Below are positions 43,301 through 51,362 of a DNA stretch of 64,000 nt, one piece after another. The position numbers and the translations under genes were made by a program. The stretch comes from Halobacteriales archaeon YIM A00013 (GTDB lineage Archaea; Halobacteriota; Halobacteria; Halobacteriales; Haloarculaceae), in assembly GCA_025041195.1 (NCBI GenBank), contig JAKCFM010000001.1, forward strand, positions 558,001 through 622,000, given 5' to 3'. Numbering within the stretch: the stretch's first letter is position 1; every line of letters begins with the position of its first letter. The notes under the pieces were generated by a model, which was not told the origin of the DNA, ran no database searches, and saw only the letters and a program-made list of their open reading frames with translations.

Positions 43301-43514
43301 ACGGTCTAAGAGTCAACGTGATCGCATTCGGAATCTCAAAGGCGTCATTGCCGAGGTCGAAGAGGAGTATGAGGTTGGTGCCCCGCTCGATAAGATTCTT
43401 GAACGCGTCGAAACCGCCGGCATGGACCGATCGAAAGCGGAGTACGAACTCGAAAAGCTCAGACGCCAGGGTGACGTCTACGAACCCCAACCCGACACAT
43501 TCAGAACGGTATAA
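40353..43514 (+). CDS. mcm: replicative minichromosome maintenance helicase with two inteins
   Basis: 1053 codons from the ATG at 40353; two earlier in-frame Met codons overlap pibD. Without its inteins (residues 332-504 and 571-752) the protein is 698 residues, normal for haloarchaeal MCM. It has an N-terminal OB domain with zinc cysteines (CQRCG, CQGCE), Walker A GDPGTGK-SQ split by intein 1, Walker B DELDKMR interrupted after Arg by intein 2, and a C-terminal winged helix. It unwinds DNA at replication forks as a hexamer. The pre-protein is inactive until both inteins splice. Confidence 0.97.
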   Translation: MAPAEDTEIIDRFEEFYRTYYRNEIGELARKYPNEQRSLYVSWDDLYRFDQSLAGDVRTQPEQYREYAEEALRLYDLPVDVSLGQAHVRIYDLPETTGIRDIRSHHHGQLVSVRGIIRKATNVRPKIQNAAFECQRCGMLTRIPQTGGSFHQPHECQGCERQGPFRINFDQSEFVDAQKLRVQESPEGLRGAERPQSIDINIEDDITGEVTAGDTVQVTGVLHLDQQESHGEKSTMFDIYMDGVTVEIEDDRFEDMTISEEEKKEIISLSDQPDIYDRMVDSMAPSIYGYDMEKLAIILQLFSGVTKHLPDGVRIRGDMHILLIGDPGTGKCVTGDTTVTMADGSTSEIGELVESHLDSPRPIDDGVYQPVDFSVRSMTLSGSLTTQRVTKVYKRTAPEQLYKISTDDGRTVTVTPSHPLFVPGDDGFEPVTARELSAETPIAVSPPPARPDGGAVVAQSPHAQAVTTATINTIAQVDPPTPWVYDLEVADTHSYLTNGIVSHNSQLLQYVRNIAPRSVYTSGKGSSAAGITAAAVRDDFSEGQQWSLEAGALVLADQGVAAVDELDKMRCVTGESLVRTTGGPQPIEEIAKQFSHTGTIERHENGETIRGGECTVWTKTDDDRLVRRPVTAVHRYGAPERLHRITLETGDSIVTTADHPFFVRQGARQIERGAGSLTVGDQIAVPSSGGSIETDGGQVLDPQPSTDTGSADVVYRRVHATETVTDHGFDSVYDLTVAGTHTFVANGMIVHNSEDRSAMHEALEQQEISVSKAGINATLKSRCSLLGAANPKYGRFNEYEGIAGQIELEPALISRFDIIFTVTDKPDPEEDKQLAEHILNTNYAGELNTHRTETQTSNVTAAEVENVTEDVEPAINAELLRKYVAYARRSCFPMMTEKAKETIEEFYVDLRSQGTDSDAPVPVTARKLEALVRLAEASARVRLSDTVETEDVDRVLEVVTHSLEDIGMDPETGEFDADVIETGRSKSQRDRIRNLKGVIAEVEEEYEVGAPLDKILERVETAGMDRSKAEYELEKLRRQGDVYEPQPDTFRTV
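41346..41864 (+). other. mini-intein 1 in the MCM Walker A motif
   Basis: 173 residues inserted exactly between GDPGTGK and SQLLQ. First residue Cys (block A CVTGDTTVTMADG), block B TPSHPLFV with the TxxH splice motif, block F VYDLEVADTHSYLTNG, and the final HN followed by Ser as +1 extein residue. The linker is too short for a LAGLIDADG homing endonuclease and no such motif is seen, so it can splice but probably cannot home. Confidence 0.95.
42063..42608 (+). other. mini-intein 2 in the MCM Walker B motif
   Basis: 182 residues inserted after DELDKMR and before SEDRSAM. Block A CVTGESLVRT, block B TADHPFFV, block F VYDLTVAGTHTFVANG and terminal HN with Ser as +1 residue. No homing endonuclease domain. 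Its splice blocks resemble intein 1 but the linkers differ, so the two were probably acquired separately or diverged long ago. Confidence 0.95.
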
Positions 43515-43792
43515 TGGACCGGATTTCAGCCCTCAGAAACGTCGAAGATGCCCTCCAGGACTTCGAAGACGGTGAGATTGACCTCCTGACCATGGACGTT
43601 CGAATCAGATCTGTGATCCGAACGTACGCAACGAATTTTGGCACATACACGGCGTACAGGGCCACAGCGCCGCCAGCGATCGAGGATATTATTGTGGCTG
43701 CTGCGACCCCCGAACGAGCAAAGGCCCGGATGGTATCGCTGGCTGACGCCGATGTCCAGCAATCCGATATCGAACTCGCCGAAACAAATTGA
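43514..43792 (+). CDS. conserved haloarchaeal protein downstream of mcm
   Basis: 92 residues; ATG at 43514 overlaps the MCM stop by 1 base, so translation is coupled. The N-terminus is helical (VEDALQDFEDGEIDLLTMDVRI in pieces); it contains RTYATNFGTYTAYRA. I recall the same small gene beside mcm in other haloarchaea but know no function. The intergenic 43793-43869 is AT-rich. Confidence 0.7.
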   Translation: MDRISALRNVEDALQDFEDGEIDLLTMDVRIRSVIRTYATNFGTYTAYRATAPPAIEDIIVAAATPERAKARMVSLADADVQQSDIELAETN

Positions 43793-43869
43793 TAACGTTC
43801 CCATCAGCGATTTATTTTATATATTTTACAGACAATATTATATAATATGTCGGTAGGATATGTATCTAT

Positions 43870-44208
43870 ATGCTCCTGCTGGTGACCTACTCTCGGTCGG
43901 CTCGTCAGAGTCTCAGGAACGTGCGTCGATCGCACGAAGATGTAATCGTTCGGTGGTTTGGTCGTGCGGCACTGTTTGACTCGACCGAGTTCGGAGCGTT
44001 TCAGTGTCTTCGACTTCGGTCGAAACATCCAGAGACGGTGCAGATTGAGCGCACCGAACCGTTAAACGAGTCCACAGTGGTTTCTTCCGCGGTTCGTCGG
44101 GCTGTAACAGCCTACGGCAATCGAGCGCATCCAGCCACACCGTATCGCGCGTTCGCCACTGGAACCGAGCATCCATCGGTCGAGGAGATGGCCAACCAGC
44201 CGCTGTGA
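43870..44208 (+). CDS. conserved haloarchaeal protein, unknown function
   Basis: 112 residues, beginning LLLVTYSRSARQSLRNVRR, with RWFGRAALF in the middle and a C-terminal AVTAYGNRAHP. Small alpha/beta protein, basic for a haloarchaeon. Its TGA overlaps the GTG start of the next gene (44205), so they are coupled. It sits in a block of three haloarchaea-specific genes between mcm and a TFB. Confidence 0.65.
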   Translation: MLLLVTYSRSARQSLRNVRRSHEDVIVRWFGRAALFDSTEFGAFQCLRLRSKHPETVQIERTEPLNESTVVSSAVRRAVTAYGNRAHPATPYRAFATGTEHPSVEEMANQPL

Positions 44209-45017
44209 GGGTGCGGGTTGGTTCGTCGGTCTGGTTGGGCACGGCGATCGATCTCCGAGCTGCTGCGCTATCAGTTTCTGGACAACAGGTGGCAGCGGCG
44301 GTCTCCAACGCGGAGCCAGTTGGAGGCGTCTCTGTTCGCTGTCCCCGTCCGGATGCGTTTGGCCAGGAACTCCTCCATATCCACGCCGACCGTTCGATAT
44401 CGAAATCTCGGATACTCCCGCTTGCAGCGAGATCTCGTGGGCTGTGTCCACCACAGGATGAACGGCGCCGCAAGATAGAGCGAAAGTTGCGAACGGAGCC
44501 GCCAAATGCCATCGAAACTGCCCCACTTCGTGAACGGATCGCGACGCTTGGAGACGAAATCACTCGACTCCAGGAGCGAGTGATGCGAATGCAAGGAGCG
44601 CTAGCCGCACTTCGCACGGAGGATGGTGACGGCGAACAACAGGTTCGATCTACGCTTGCTGAGACCGTTCGGCGGCTGAGTGAGCTCGAAACGGAGCGTG
44701 ATGCCGTCAGACAACAACTCGACGACGCACGGAAGATGAATCGACGGCGACGGGACGAACACGACGAACGGCTGCGACTTGAAGATCACGCTGCGAATCT
44801 GCGACGTGCGGCGAACGAATGGCTCACCGCACGGGTGTCGGGAGCGTATGCTAGTGCCCTGCGCACCGCGCCGGAAGGAACGTCTCGAACGGTTCGAAGG
44901 GCACTCGCGCTCATTCGGGTGGGAACGATACCCTCTCCTGTCGTTCTTGAAACGGACGCCTTCGATTCGTCCACCGCGGCGAGAAACTGGTTGGACACAC
45001 CGGTCATTCAGCTCTGA
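44205..45017 (+). CDS. haloarchaeal coiled-coil protein, unknown function
   Basis: 270 residues from the GTG at 44205. A CPPQDERRRKIERKL segment near residue 80 is followed by a long coiled coil (about residues 100-195) with heptad-like ALAALRTEDGDGEQQ and TVRRLSELETERDAV stretches, then a helical C-terminal domain. It overlaps the preceding gene by 4 bases and the convergent TFB gene by 10 bases. The local layout suggests a DNA-related role with MCM, but nothing in the sequence proves it. Confidence 0.65.
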   Translation: MRVRVGSSVWLGTAIDLRAAALSVSGQQVAAAVSNAEPVGGVSVRCPRPDAFGQELLHIHADRSISKSRILPLAARSRGLCPPQDERRRKIERKLRTEPPNAIETAPLRERIATLGDEITRLQERVMRMQGALAALRTEDGDGEQQVRSTLAETVRRLSELETERDAVRQQLDDARKMNRRRRDEHDERLRLEDHAANLRRAANEWLTARVSGAYASALRTAPEGTSRTVRRALALIRVGTIPSPVVLETDAFDSSTAARNWLDTPVIQL

Positions 45018-45883
45018 TGCTGTAGCTCCTGGAGGTCGTAGTAGTTTGCCCGGATGGTAACGGTCGAAACGCCTCCCACGGCCGCAGCCTGGTCCTGCGT
45101 GATCCGCTCATGTGTGCCACGTGCCACGACATACAGGCTGGCCACGGCAACGCCGCTTGGATTGCGTCCACAGAGCTCGCCGCTCTCGACTGCCGTCGCA
45201 AGGAGTGCACTGGCACGGGACTCGATCGTCGTGGAGAGATCTAGCTCTGTGGCGTATCGCGGAAGATACTCACGTGGATCGATCGGACCCGTCTGAAGCC
45301 CAAGCTCGCGGTTGAGTGCCGTGTATGCTGCTTTGAGCTCATCTTCGGTGGCTCTGGCGGCATTAAGAATCTCATCGAGCGTCCGTGAGATCTCCGTCGT
45401 TCGGCAGGTGGCGTACAGACACGCCGCCGCAAACCCCTCCAGCGTTCGACCGCGTATCATCCGCGCAGATTGTGCCGATTCGAACAACACACACGCACGA
45501 TCCCTGATGTCTTTTGGAAGCCCCAGCGCGCCCGTCAGCCGTCGGATTTCGGTGAATGCATACACTTGATTTCGCTGAGCTTTCGAAGAAAATTTCGACC
45601 GACTGTGTTCACGACGCAGTCGCGCGAACCGTCGGCGCTTACGACCGGTGAGACGCAACGAGTAGCCAATCTCCGTCGAAAGGCCCCGATCGTGACGTGA
45701 GCGCGTCAATGGGGCACCCGTTCGAACGGCTTCGGAGTTGTCTCTGAATGAGCGCCATTCGGGCCCGCGATCGATCCGATCCTCACCGATGACCAAACCA
45801 CACTGTTCGCAAACATGTTCGATACCATCTTCTCGAACACGACTCTCACACTCCGGACAGGTGGTGACGCCTGTTGTTGCCAT
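45008..45883 (-). CDS. tfb: transcription initiation factor B
   Basis: 291 residues from the ATG at 45883. N-terminal zinc ribbon (CPEC at residues 9-12, CEQC near 25-28), B-finger region with GPEWRSF, and two cyclin-like repeats (about 105-190 and 200-285). It recruits RNA polymerase to TATA-bound TBP. Haloarchaea carry several TFBs; this one is at the short end. Its promoter region contains a 9-bp inverted repeat (45960-45982). Confidence 0.93.
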   Translation of the reverse strand: MATTGVTTCPECESRVREDGIEHVCEQCGLVIGEDRIDRGPEWRSFRDNSEAVRTGAPLTRSRHDRGLSTEIGYSLRLTGRKRRRFARLRREHSRSKFSSKAQRNQVYAFTEIRRLTGALGLPKDIRDRACVLFESAQSARMIRGRTLEGFAAACLYATCRTTEISRTLDEILNAARATEDELKAAYTALNRELGLQTGPIDPREYLPRYATELDLSTTIESRASALLATAVESGELCGRNPSGVAVASLYVVARGTHERITQDQAAAVGGVSTVTIRANYYDLQELQHQS

Positions 45884-45959
45884 CACATATGAAAGTACGT
45901 CGCAATCGGTAATGAACGATGACTGATTGAGAAGCAATTTCGACGCGAATACACGCGTT

Positions 45960-45982
45960 AACCTACCGGTTATCGGTAGGTT
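45960..45982. promoter_or_regulatory. 9-bp perfect inverted repeat in a divergent promoter
   Basis: AACCTACCG (45960-45968) and CGGTAGGTT (45974-45982) are perfectly complementary with a 5-base spacer. It lies 77 bases before the TFB start and 73 bases before the gene at 46056, so it is placed to bind a dimeric regulator acting on either or both genes. It could also fold as a hairpin in RNA. Confidence 0.5.
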
Positions 45983-46055
45983 CCGTCGTGTTCCCCCTCA
46001 ACCGGGTCGTAATATACAGCCAAAATATAAGTAGAAATAATGCAATTTATTAGCT

Positions 46056-46574
46056 GTGGGCCTCTCCGAAATTGCGTCAGGAATTACCGTCACAACAGAA
46101 CAGAGGACACGGTCGGTCGCCACCGTTGATGTAACTAATTCATCATTATATGAACGGATATCGCCGTTTGATGCGTCACTCCCGTGCTCGGTCTCCGCCG
46201 CTGTTACGCTGGTGGAAACGTACGCAGCAGGTAACAGTGTTGGTGACAGCTCGCGCGAGGCTGGGCTGGTTCCGATTCGTGGAGCAAAAACCCTGCATCT
46301 TCTTGGTGAACCGATCACGGTGGTGTCACCGACGGAGCGACGGGTGGTCGAATCCTGGATCAACGCTGAAATTCTCCGGACGGAAGCGATCGCACTGATC
46401 GATGCAACACCAGCGGAGTTTTCGCTCGCCGTTTTTATCGCAACTCACGACCCGCTTCCTGGGATACGGGAGGCGCTCGAACCAGTGTTGACTCCAAAAA
46501 CGGTGACCGACGCTACAGTGACAAAACGTGATTCGCTCGCCGAAACGATGAGTGGACCGACCGATCTACCGTGA
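46056..46574 (+). CDS. haloarchaeal protein of unknown function beside tfb
   Basis: 172 residues from the GTG at 46056. Mixed alpha/beta sequence with VSAAVTLVETYAAGN, a RGAKTLHLLGEPITVV strand region and a helical C-terminus. No motif recognised and no Cys pair or membrane helix. It is divergent from tfb across a shared promoter region and convergent with the MinD-like gene. Confidence 0.65.
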   Translation: MGLSEIASGITVTTEQRTRSVATVDVTNSSLYERISPFDASLPCSVSAAVTLVETYAAGNSVGDSSREAGLVPIRGAKTLHLLGEPITVVSPTERRVVESWINAEILRTEAIALIDATPAEFSLAVFIATHDPLPGIREALEPVLTPKTVTDATVTKRDSLAETMSGPTDLP

Positions 46575-46597
46575 CCGGCTGCGTCCATTGACGACAC

Positions 46598-47260
46598 CTA
46601 CAGTTCGAGGGAAAACAGCTCTCGGGCAAGCGTGGCGATTTCGGTCGTATACTGGCTCGTCTCAGTTTCTGTCGTTGGTGTCTCTGCCGGATCAGTCTCT
46701 GAAGGGATTCCGACACACAATCTATCAGCCGTGTGATCGCCAGTTACAACGATACGCGGCTCGGTGACGCCGAGGTCGGCCAGCCGCTCGATCATTCGGA
46801 GCCGACTGGCAGGTCGACCCGCAGGTGTCAGGATGAGGGTTTGCTCTGCCGTCGTCACCGCAGCGATCGCCTGGTTAGCCCCAACTGGTGGACAGTCAAT
46901 GAGCACAACATCGCTCTCGTTGGTCGCCGATTCGATAAGCGTACCAAACTGGCGGGCGTTGGCGGGCGCTTTCGCCCGCGCGAGTCGATCAAACGGACCA
47001 AATGCAGGACAGACCGATAGCGATCCAGTTGCCGTTTCGATCTCGATGAGCCCCTCTCGGAGAGTGGCGTCACCACTGGCCACTGCCATCATGTCCGGCA
47101 CAATCGATCCCGGAACGTGATCGGCGAGCCCCTGCGTGGTGTATGCACCGTCCAAAATAATAACCGACAGCCCTGCTTGGGTGAGCGTTGCGCCCAGTTC
47201 GAGGGTGGTTCGCGTCGTTCCTACGCCACCGGCAGCACCAACCAGGGCAAGCGAGTCCAT
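46598..47260 (-). CDS. MinD/ParA-like ATPase with degenerate Walker A
   Basis: 220 residues from the ATG at 47260. ParA/MinD fold: deviant P-loop GAAGGVGTTRTT (residues 8-19), switch regions ILDGAYTTQGLADHVPG, VVLIDCPPVGAN and LTPAG. Both the signature Lys and the P-loop Lys of the normal KGGxGKT motif are replaced, so ATP hydrolysis may be lost or altered. I recall this pattern from other haloarchaeal family members. It is divergent from mutS. Confidence 0.8.
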   Translation of the reverse strand: MDSLALVGAAGGVGTTRTTLELGATLTQAGLSVIILDGAYTTQGLADHVPGSIVPDMMAVASGDATLREGLIEIETATGSLSVCPAFGPFDRLARAKAPANARQFGTLIESATNESDVVLIDCPPVGANQAIAAVTTAEQTLILTPAGRPASRLRMIERLADLGVTEPRIVVTGDHTADRLCVGIPSETDPAETPTTETETSQYTTEIATLARELFSLEL

Positions 47261-47362
47261 AGACCTGTCCTGGTCTCGAAACGGTACAAAAACGTTTGTG
47301 TCTCTGATCCGGTGAAATCTCAACCCATAGCGTTTTAGCGGATGGCGCGCCACCGGACGCGT

Positions 47363-49993
47363 ATGACTGCGGAGGGAATCGTCGGTGAGTATCTCGCCCT
47401 GAAACGGGAGACCGACGCTGATCTGCTGGCAATGCAGATGGGAGACTTCTACGAATTCTTTCACGAGGATGCCCAGACGGTAGGCAGAGAGCTCGATCTG
47501 AAGGTGTCACAACGATCGAGTGGTGGCAAATCGTATGACATGGCCGGTGTCCCCGTCGATGATCTGACGCCGTATCTTCGCGCGCTGGTCGAACGCGGCT
47601 ATCGGGTTGCAGTGGCCGAACAGTACGAAACCGACGGAGGCCACGCACGATCGATCGAGCGCGTGGTGACGCCGGGAACCTTGTTACAACCAACGACGGA
47701 CCAAGCCCAGTATCTCGCCACAATCACCTGTGACGAGTCCGATTCTTCCACCCGGTACGGGCTGGCGTTTCTCGACAGCACAACGGGGCAGTTCCACGTC
47801 ACCGCGGTGACGGGAGAAGATGCCGTTCTCACGGAGCTGTATCGGTTTACACCCCGGGAGATTCTTCCGGGCCCCACCGTTCGGACGGCAGACGCCCTGT
47901 TATCGCGCATCAACGAGCGCATCGAAACCAACGTGACCCTGTTTGACACCGAAGCGTTCGCTGATGGACGTGCTACGCATGCCGTTCGCGAGCAGTTCGG
48001 CGAGATCGAGTCGACCGTCGAGCTCGACGCAGCCTGTGCCATCCGGGCGGCGGGAGCAGCGCTGGTTTATGTCGACGAAACTGGCACGGCCGTTCTTGGG
48101 GCGATAACCCGCCTTCGATCGTACGCGGCCGACGATCACGTTTCGATGGACGAGACGACCCAACGGAACCTCGAACTCGTCGAGACGATGACTGGCTCCG
48201 GTCGGTCGGTCGCGGAGACGATCGATCACACCGTGACCAGTGCTGGCGGCCGGCTGTTGCGTGCCTGGCTGACGAGACCACGACAGTCACGGGGCGAGAT
48301 TGAACGCCGACAGGCTGCCATTACGGCGCTCTGTGAGTCCGCGCTCGTTCGTGAAGAGCTTCGAGAGACGCTTGCGGTTGTGTCAGATTTAGAGCGGATC
48401 GCCAGCCGAGCCGTCTCTGAGTCGATCAATCCGCATGGATTGGTTCGAACGCGTCGCACGCTCGAAACGTTGCCAACGATCGTTGAACGTGTTCAATCGA
48501 CCGAACGTCTCGCAGAATCGCCGCTCGGCGCGCTTATAGACCACTTGCAGACCCCGGCGCTCGAATCAGTACGCGAGACACTCACCGCGGGGCTGACAGA
48601 GGATCCTCCCAAAACGATTACGCAGGGCGGTGTTATTCGCCAGGGTTTCAATGACGAGCTCGACGAGCTATGTGAAGAGCTCAGTCAGGCAACCGAGTGG
48701 ATTGATGGCCTTGCCGAGCGTGAGCAAGCGCGCCACGACATCAGTCGGCTCTCGGTCGATCGGAACAAAACCGACGGCTACTACATCCAGGTCGGAAAGT
48801 CTGAGCGTGATAGCGTCCCCGACGAGTATGAGGGGATTAAAACGCTCAAAAACGCAGAGCGCTACGAGACTGACGCGCTTCGAGAGCACGAACGGACGAT
48901 TCTCAGGCTCGAAGAACGACGCGGGGAGCTCGAAGCCAAACTGTTCGAATCGCTTCGAGCGGCCGTCGCTGACAGCGCGGGTGTGCTCCAGATGGCGGGT
49001 AAAACCCTGGCGGAGATCGATCTGCTCGCCAGCCTGGCACAGCACGCCGTTCGTAACGACTGGGTCAACCCCACGATCACCGAACCGGGGCCGATCGACA
49101 TCGAGGCTGGGCGTCATCCAGTGGTTGAAAACGAGACCGATTTCGTTCCCAACGATCTGTCGATGACCGAAGACTGGCGATTCCTGGTCGTGACAGGACC
49201 GAACATGAGCGGCAAGTCGACGTATATGCGCCAGACAGCACTGATCGTCTTGCTGGCACAGATCGGCAGCTACGTCCCAGCACGATCGGCGACGATCGGC
49301 CTGGTTGATGGGATTTTTACCAGGGTGGGAGCACTGGACGAGCTTGCACAGGGTCGCTCAACGTTCATGGTGGAAATGCAAGAGCTCTCGAACATTCTCC
49401 ACTCGGCAACGAACGAGTCGCTCGTCATTCTCGATGAGGTCGGGCGAGGAACCGCAACGTACGATGGAATTTCTATTGCCTGGGCGACGACGGAGTATTT
49501 ACACAACGAGATCCGTGCGAAAACGCTGTTTGCAACCCACTATCACGAACTCACCGAACTCGCCGATCGGCTCCCCGGCGTTCACAACGTTCACATGGCT
49601 GCTGATGAACATGATGGAGATGTAACGTTTCTGTGGACGATCGAAGACGGCCCCGCCGATCGGTCCTACGGCGTCCACGTTGCCGAGCTCGCAAGCGTTC
49701 CCGAACCAGTCGTGGATCGCTCTCGCGGAGTACTTGAGCGACTCCGCGCCGATAAGGCGATCGACGTTCGTGGTGCACAGAACGGTGACGGTGACACACA
49801 ACAGGTCGTGTTCGATCTCGGTTCTGGACAGTTCAAACGCGATGCCGTCGACGACGACCCGGCTGAAAACGGACACGATCCAACGGTTGAGACCGTCGTC
49901 TCTGAGCTCGAATCGGTTGATCTCGAATCACAGTCACCAATCGATCTCCTCGCGGACGTACAGCGGTGGCAGAACCAGCTCGTCGATCGATAA
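47363..49993 (+). CDS. mutS: DNA mismatch repair protein MutS
   Basis: 876 residues from the ATG at 47363 (a TTTTAG box sits near 47333, about 30 bases upstream). The mismatch-recognition motif GDFYEFFHEDA is near residue 28, followed by connector, lever and clamp domains, with the ATPase Walker A GPNMSGKST near residue 612 and DEVGRGTATYDG nearby. It binds mispairs and recruits MutL. mutL lies 1.4 kb downstream with one minus-strand gene between them. Confidence 0.97.
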   Translation: MTAEGIVGEYLALKRETDADLLAMQMGDFYEFFHEDAQTVGRELDLKVSQRSSGGKSYDMAGVPVDDLTPYLRALVERGYRVAVAEQYETDGGHARSIERVVTPGTLLQPTTDQAQYLATITCDESDSSTRYGLAFLDSTTGQFHVTAVTGEDAVLTELYRFTPREILPGPTVRTADALLSRINERIETNVTLFDTEAFADGRATHAVREQFGEIESTVELDAACAIRAAGAALVYVDETGTAVLGAITRLRSYAADDHVSMDETTQRNLELVETMTGSGRSVAETIDHTVTSAGGRLLRAWLTRPRQSRGEIERRQAAITALCESALVREELRETLAVVSDLERIASRAVSESINPHGLVRTRRTLETLPTIVERVQSTERLAESPLGALIDHLQTPALESVRETLTAGLTEDPPKTITQGGVIRQGFNDELDELCEELSQATEWIDGLAEREQARHDISRLSVDRNKTDGYYIQVGKSERDSVPDEYEGIKTLKNAERYETDALREHERTILRLEERRGELEAKLFESLRAAVADSAGVLQMAGKTLAEIDLLASLAQHAVRNDWVNPTITEPGPIDIEAGRHPVVENETDFVPNDLSMTEDWRFLVVTGPNMSGKSTYMRQTALIVLLAQIGSYVPARSATIGLVDGIFTRVGALDELAQGRSTFMVEMQELSNILHSATNESLVILDEVGRGTATYDGISIAWATTEYLHNEIRAKTLFATHYHELTELADRLPGVHNVHMAADEHDGDVTFLWTIEDGPADRSYGVHVAELASVPEPVVDRSRGVLERLRADKAIDVRGAQNGDGDTQQVVFDLGSGQFKRDAVDDDPAENGHDPTVETVVSELESVDLESQSPIDLLADVQRWQNQLVDR

Positions 49994-49998
49994 GCCGA

Positions 49999-51183
49999 TC
50001 AGTGCTCTCCAGTGACGATCTGCGCAACAGCCGACCGGTCGAACAGCTGCTCGCCGTCAGGAATCGTCGGATACGGCTCACCATCCGTGTAGGATGGCCA
50101 CGCCCCAAACTGGTCAGGATATAACTGTTTGGCTGTCATTTCCAGCTGGAAGAGATTCATGATCGGCCCCTGATAGCGCATTCCCTGCGCGTACACCCGG
50201 TCGTTCTGGACGGCCTGTAGGTTCTTACCAACGGGATGTGACGCGAGCGTGGCTTTCGTCTCTTTGGTCGAGTAGTTTGGCGTCATTCCCCAGAGATGGA
50301 GAATGACATCGGGATCTGCTTCTGCCATCGCTTCGTAGCCGACGGTCCCCCACAGTCCGCTCTCCCATTCCGTGTCTGCAAACGCATCGATTGCTGCAAG
50401 CGGTCGCGTATCGGCGAGCCAGTAGCCGGGTTTGTTCAGGTGGTAGGTGAAGAAGTTTCCGTCACCGAGTGTGGCTCGAACTGCCGTCGGTCGCTCCGCT
50501 TTCGGCGGGAGCCCGTCTTCGATCGTTGAAATGAGCCCATCGTACACCGTCTTCAGTGCGGTAAATCGGTCGTGTCTTCCCACAAGCTGTGAGACGGCTT
50601 CGAACAGCTCCCAGAGCGTGTAATACTGGTAGTCATCGCCGTACTCTGCTGGTGGTGTGGCGTGCGTTCCGCTGTAGAAATTACCGAAAAACGGCCCAAC
50701 AGTCTCGGTGAGCTCGGAGATATCGGATTCTGACCAGCCCTTCTGGGTGGAGAGCCACGCCGGATCGACGAAGTGAACGTCGCTATCGAGTTCTAGCAGT
50801 TGCTCTTTTGCGACTCCTTCTGTCAGTGGATTCGTGAGCGATTCCCACTCGAACGCGACACCATCGAGCTGTGAGTAGAAATGATTCATCGTCGTCCCAG
50901 ACATCTCTGGGACGTACACCGAATTTACCGTGTCACCAAGACCAAGCGCAACGGCCATATCGGCGTACTGCGGATAGATCGTGAAGATACTCTCAGGAAC
51001 TTCAGATAATGACACCTCGCCAACTGGCGACAGCGTTGACGACAGCGAAGCCGACGACGTTGCCGTTGTATCGTTACCCGATCCGTCCCCACCTGATTGA
51101 TTCAAACAGCCCGCTATCGATGCGCTCACGAGAACGCCTGTCCCTTTGAGAACGTTTCGGCGTGTCGGAAACTCCCCCTTCAT
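49999..51183 (-). CDS. ABC transporter binding lipoprotein (iron/cobalamin-type)
   Basis: 394 residues. Twin-arginine signal (PTRRNVLKGTG) and lipobox SIAGC. The pattern is that of BtuF/FepB class III binding proteins: PQYADMAVALGLGD early, DVILHLWGM and NDRVYAQGMRYQG late. It binds a metal chelate such as heme, siderophore or cobalamin outside the cell. No permease or ATPase is adjacent. It separates mutS from mutL and faces mutL across a 179-base divergent promoter region. Confidence 0.87.
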   Translation of the reverse strand: MKGEFPTRRNVLKGTGVLVSASIAGCLNQSGGDGSGNDTTATSSASLSSTLSPVGEVSLSEVPESIFTIYPQYADMAVALGLGDTVNSVYVPEMSGTTMNHFYSQLDGVAFEWESLTNPLTEGVAKEQLLELDSDVHFVDPAWLSTQKGWSESDISELTETVGPFFGNFYSGTHATPPAEYGDDYQYYTLWELFEAVSQLVGRHDRFTALKTVYDGLISTIEDGLPPKAERPTAVRATLGDGNFFTYHLNKPGYWLADTRPLAAIDAFADTEWESGLWGTVGYEAMAEADPDVILHLWGMTPNYSTKETKATLASHPVGKNLQAVQNDRVYAQGMRYQGPIMNLFQLEMTAKQLYPDQFGAWPSYTDGEPYPTIPDGEQLFDRSAVAQIVTGEH

Positions 51184-51362
51184 ATCCAGAACGGAGCATC
51201 GGGAGAAGTAAAGTCCTCTGAATTTTTGGCGAACCTAAACGTTTGGTGGAGTCTCTCACTAGCCGTGGTGAGAACACTGGATTGATTGCTCTCAGGGTGT
51301 TGCAACGGAGTAATGAGTGGATTCGATCTGCGGAGTGAGTCATTCGACAGGGGGACTGCGCA

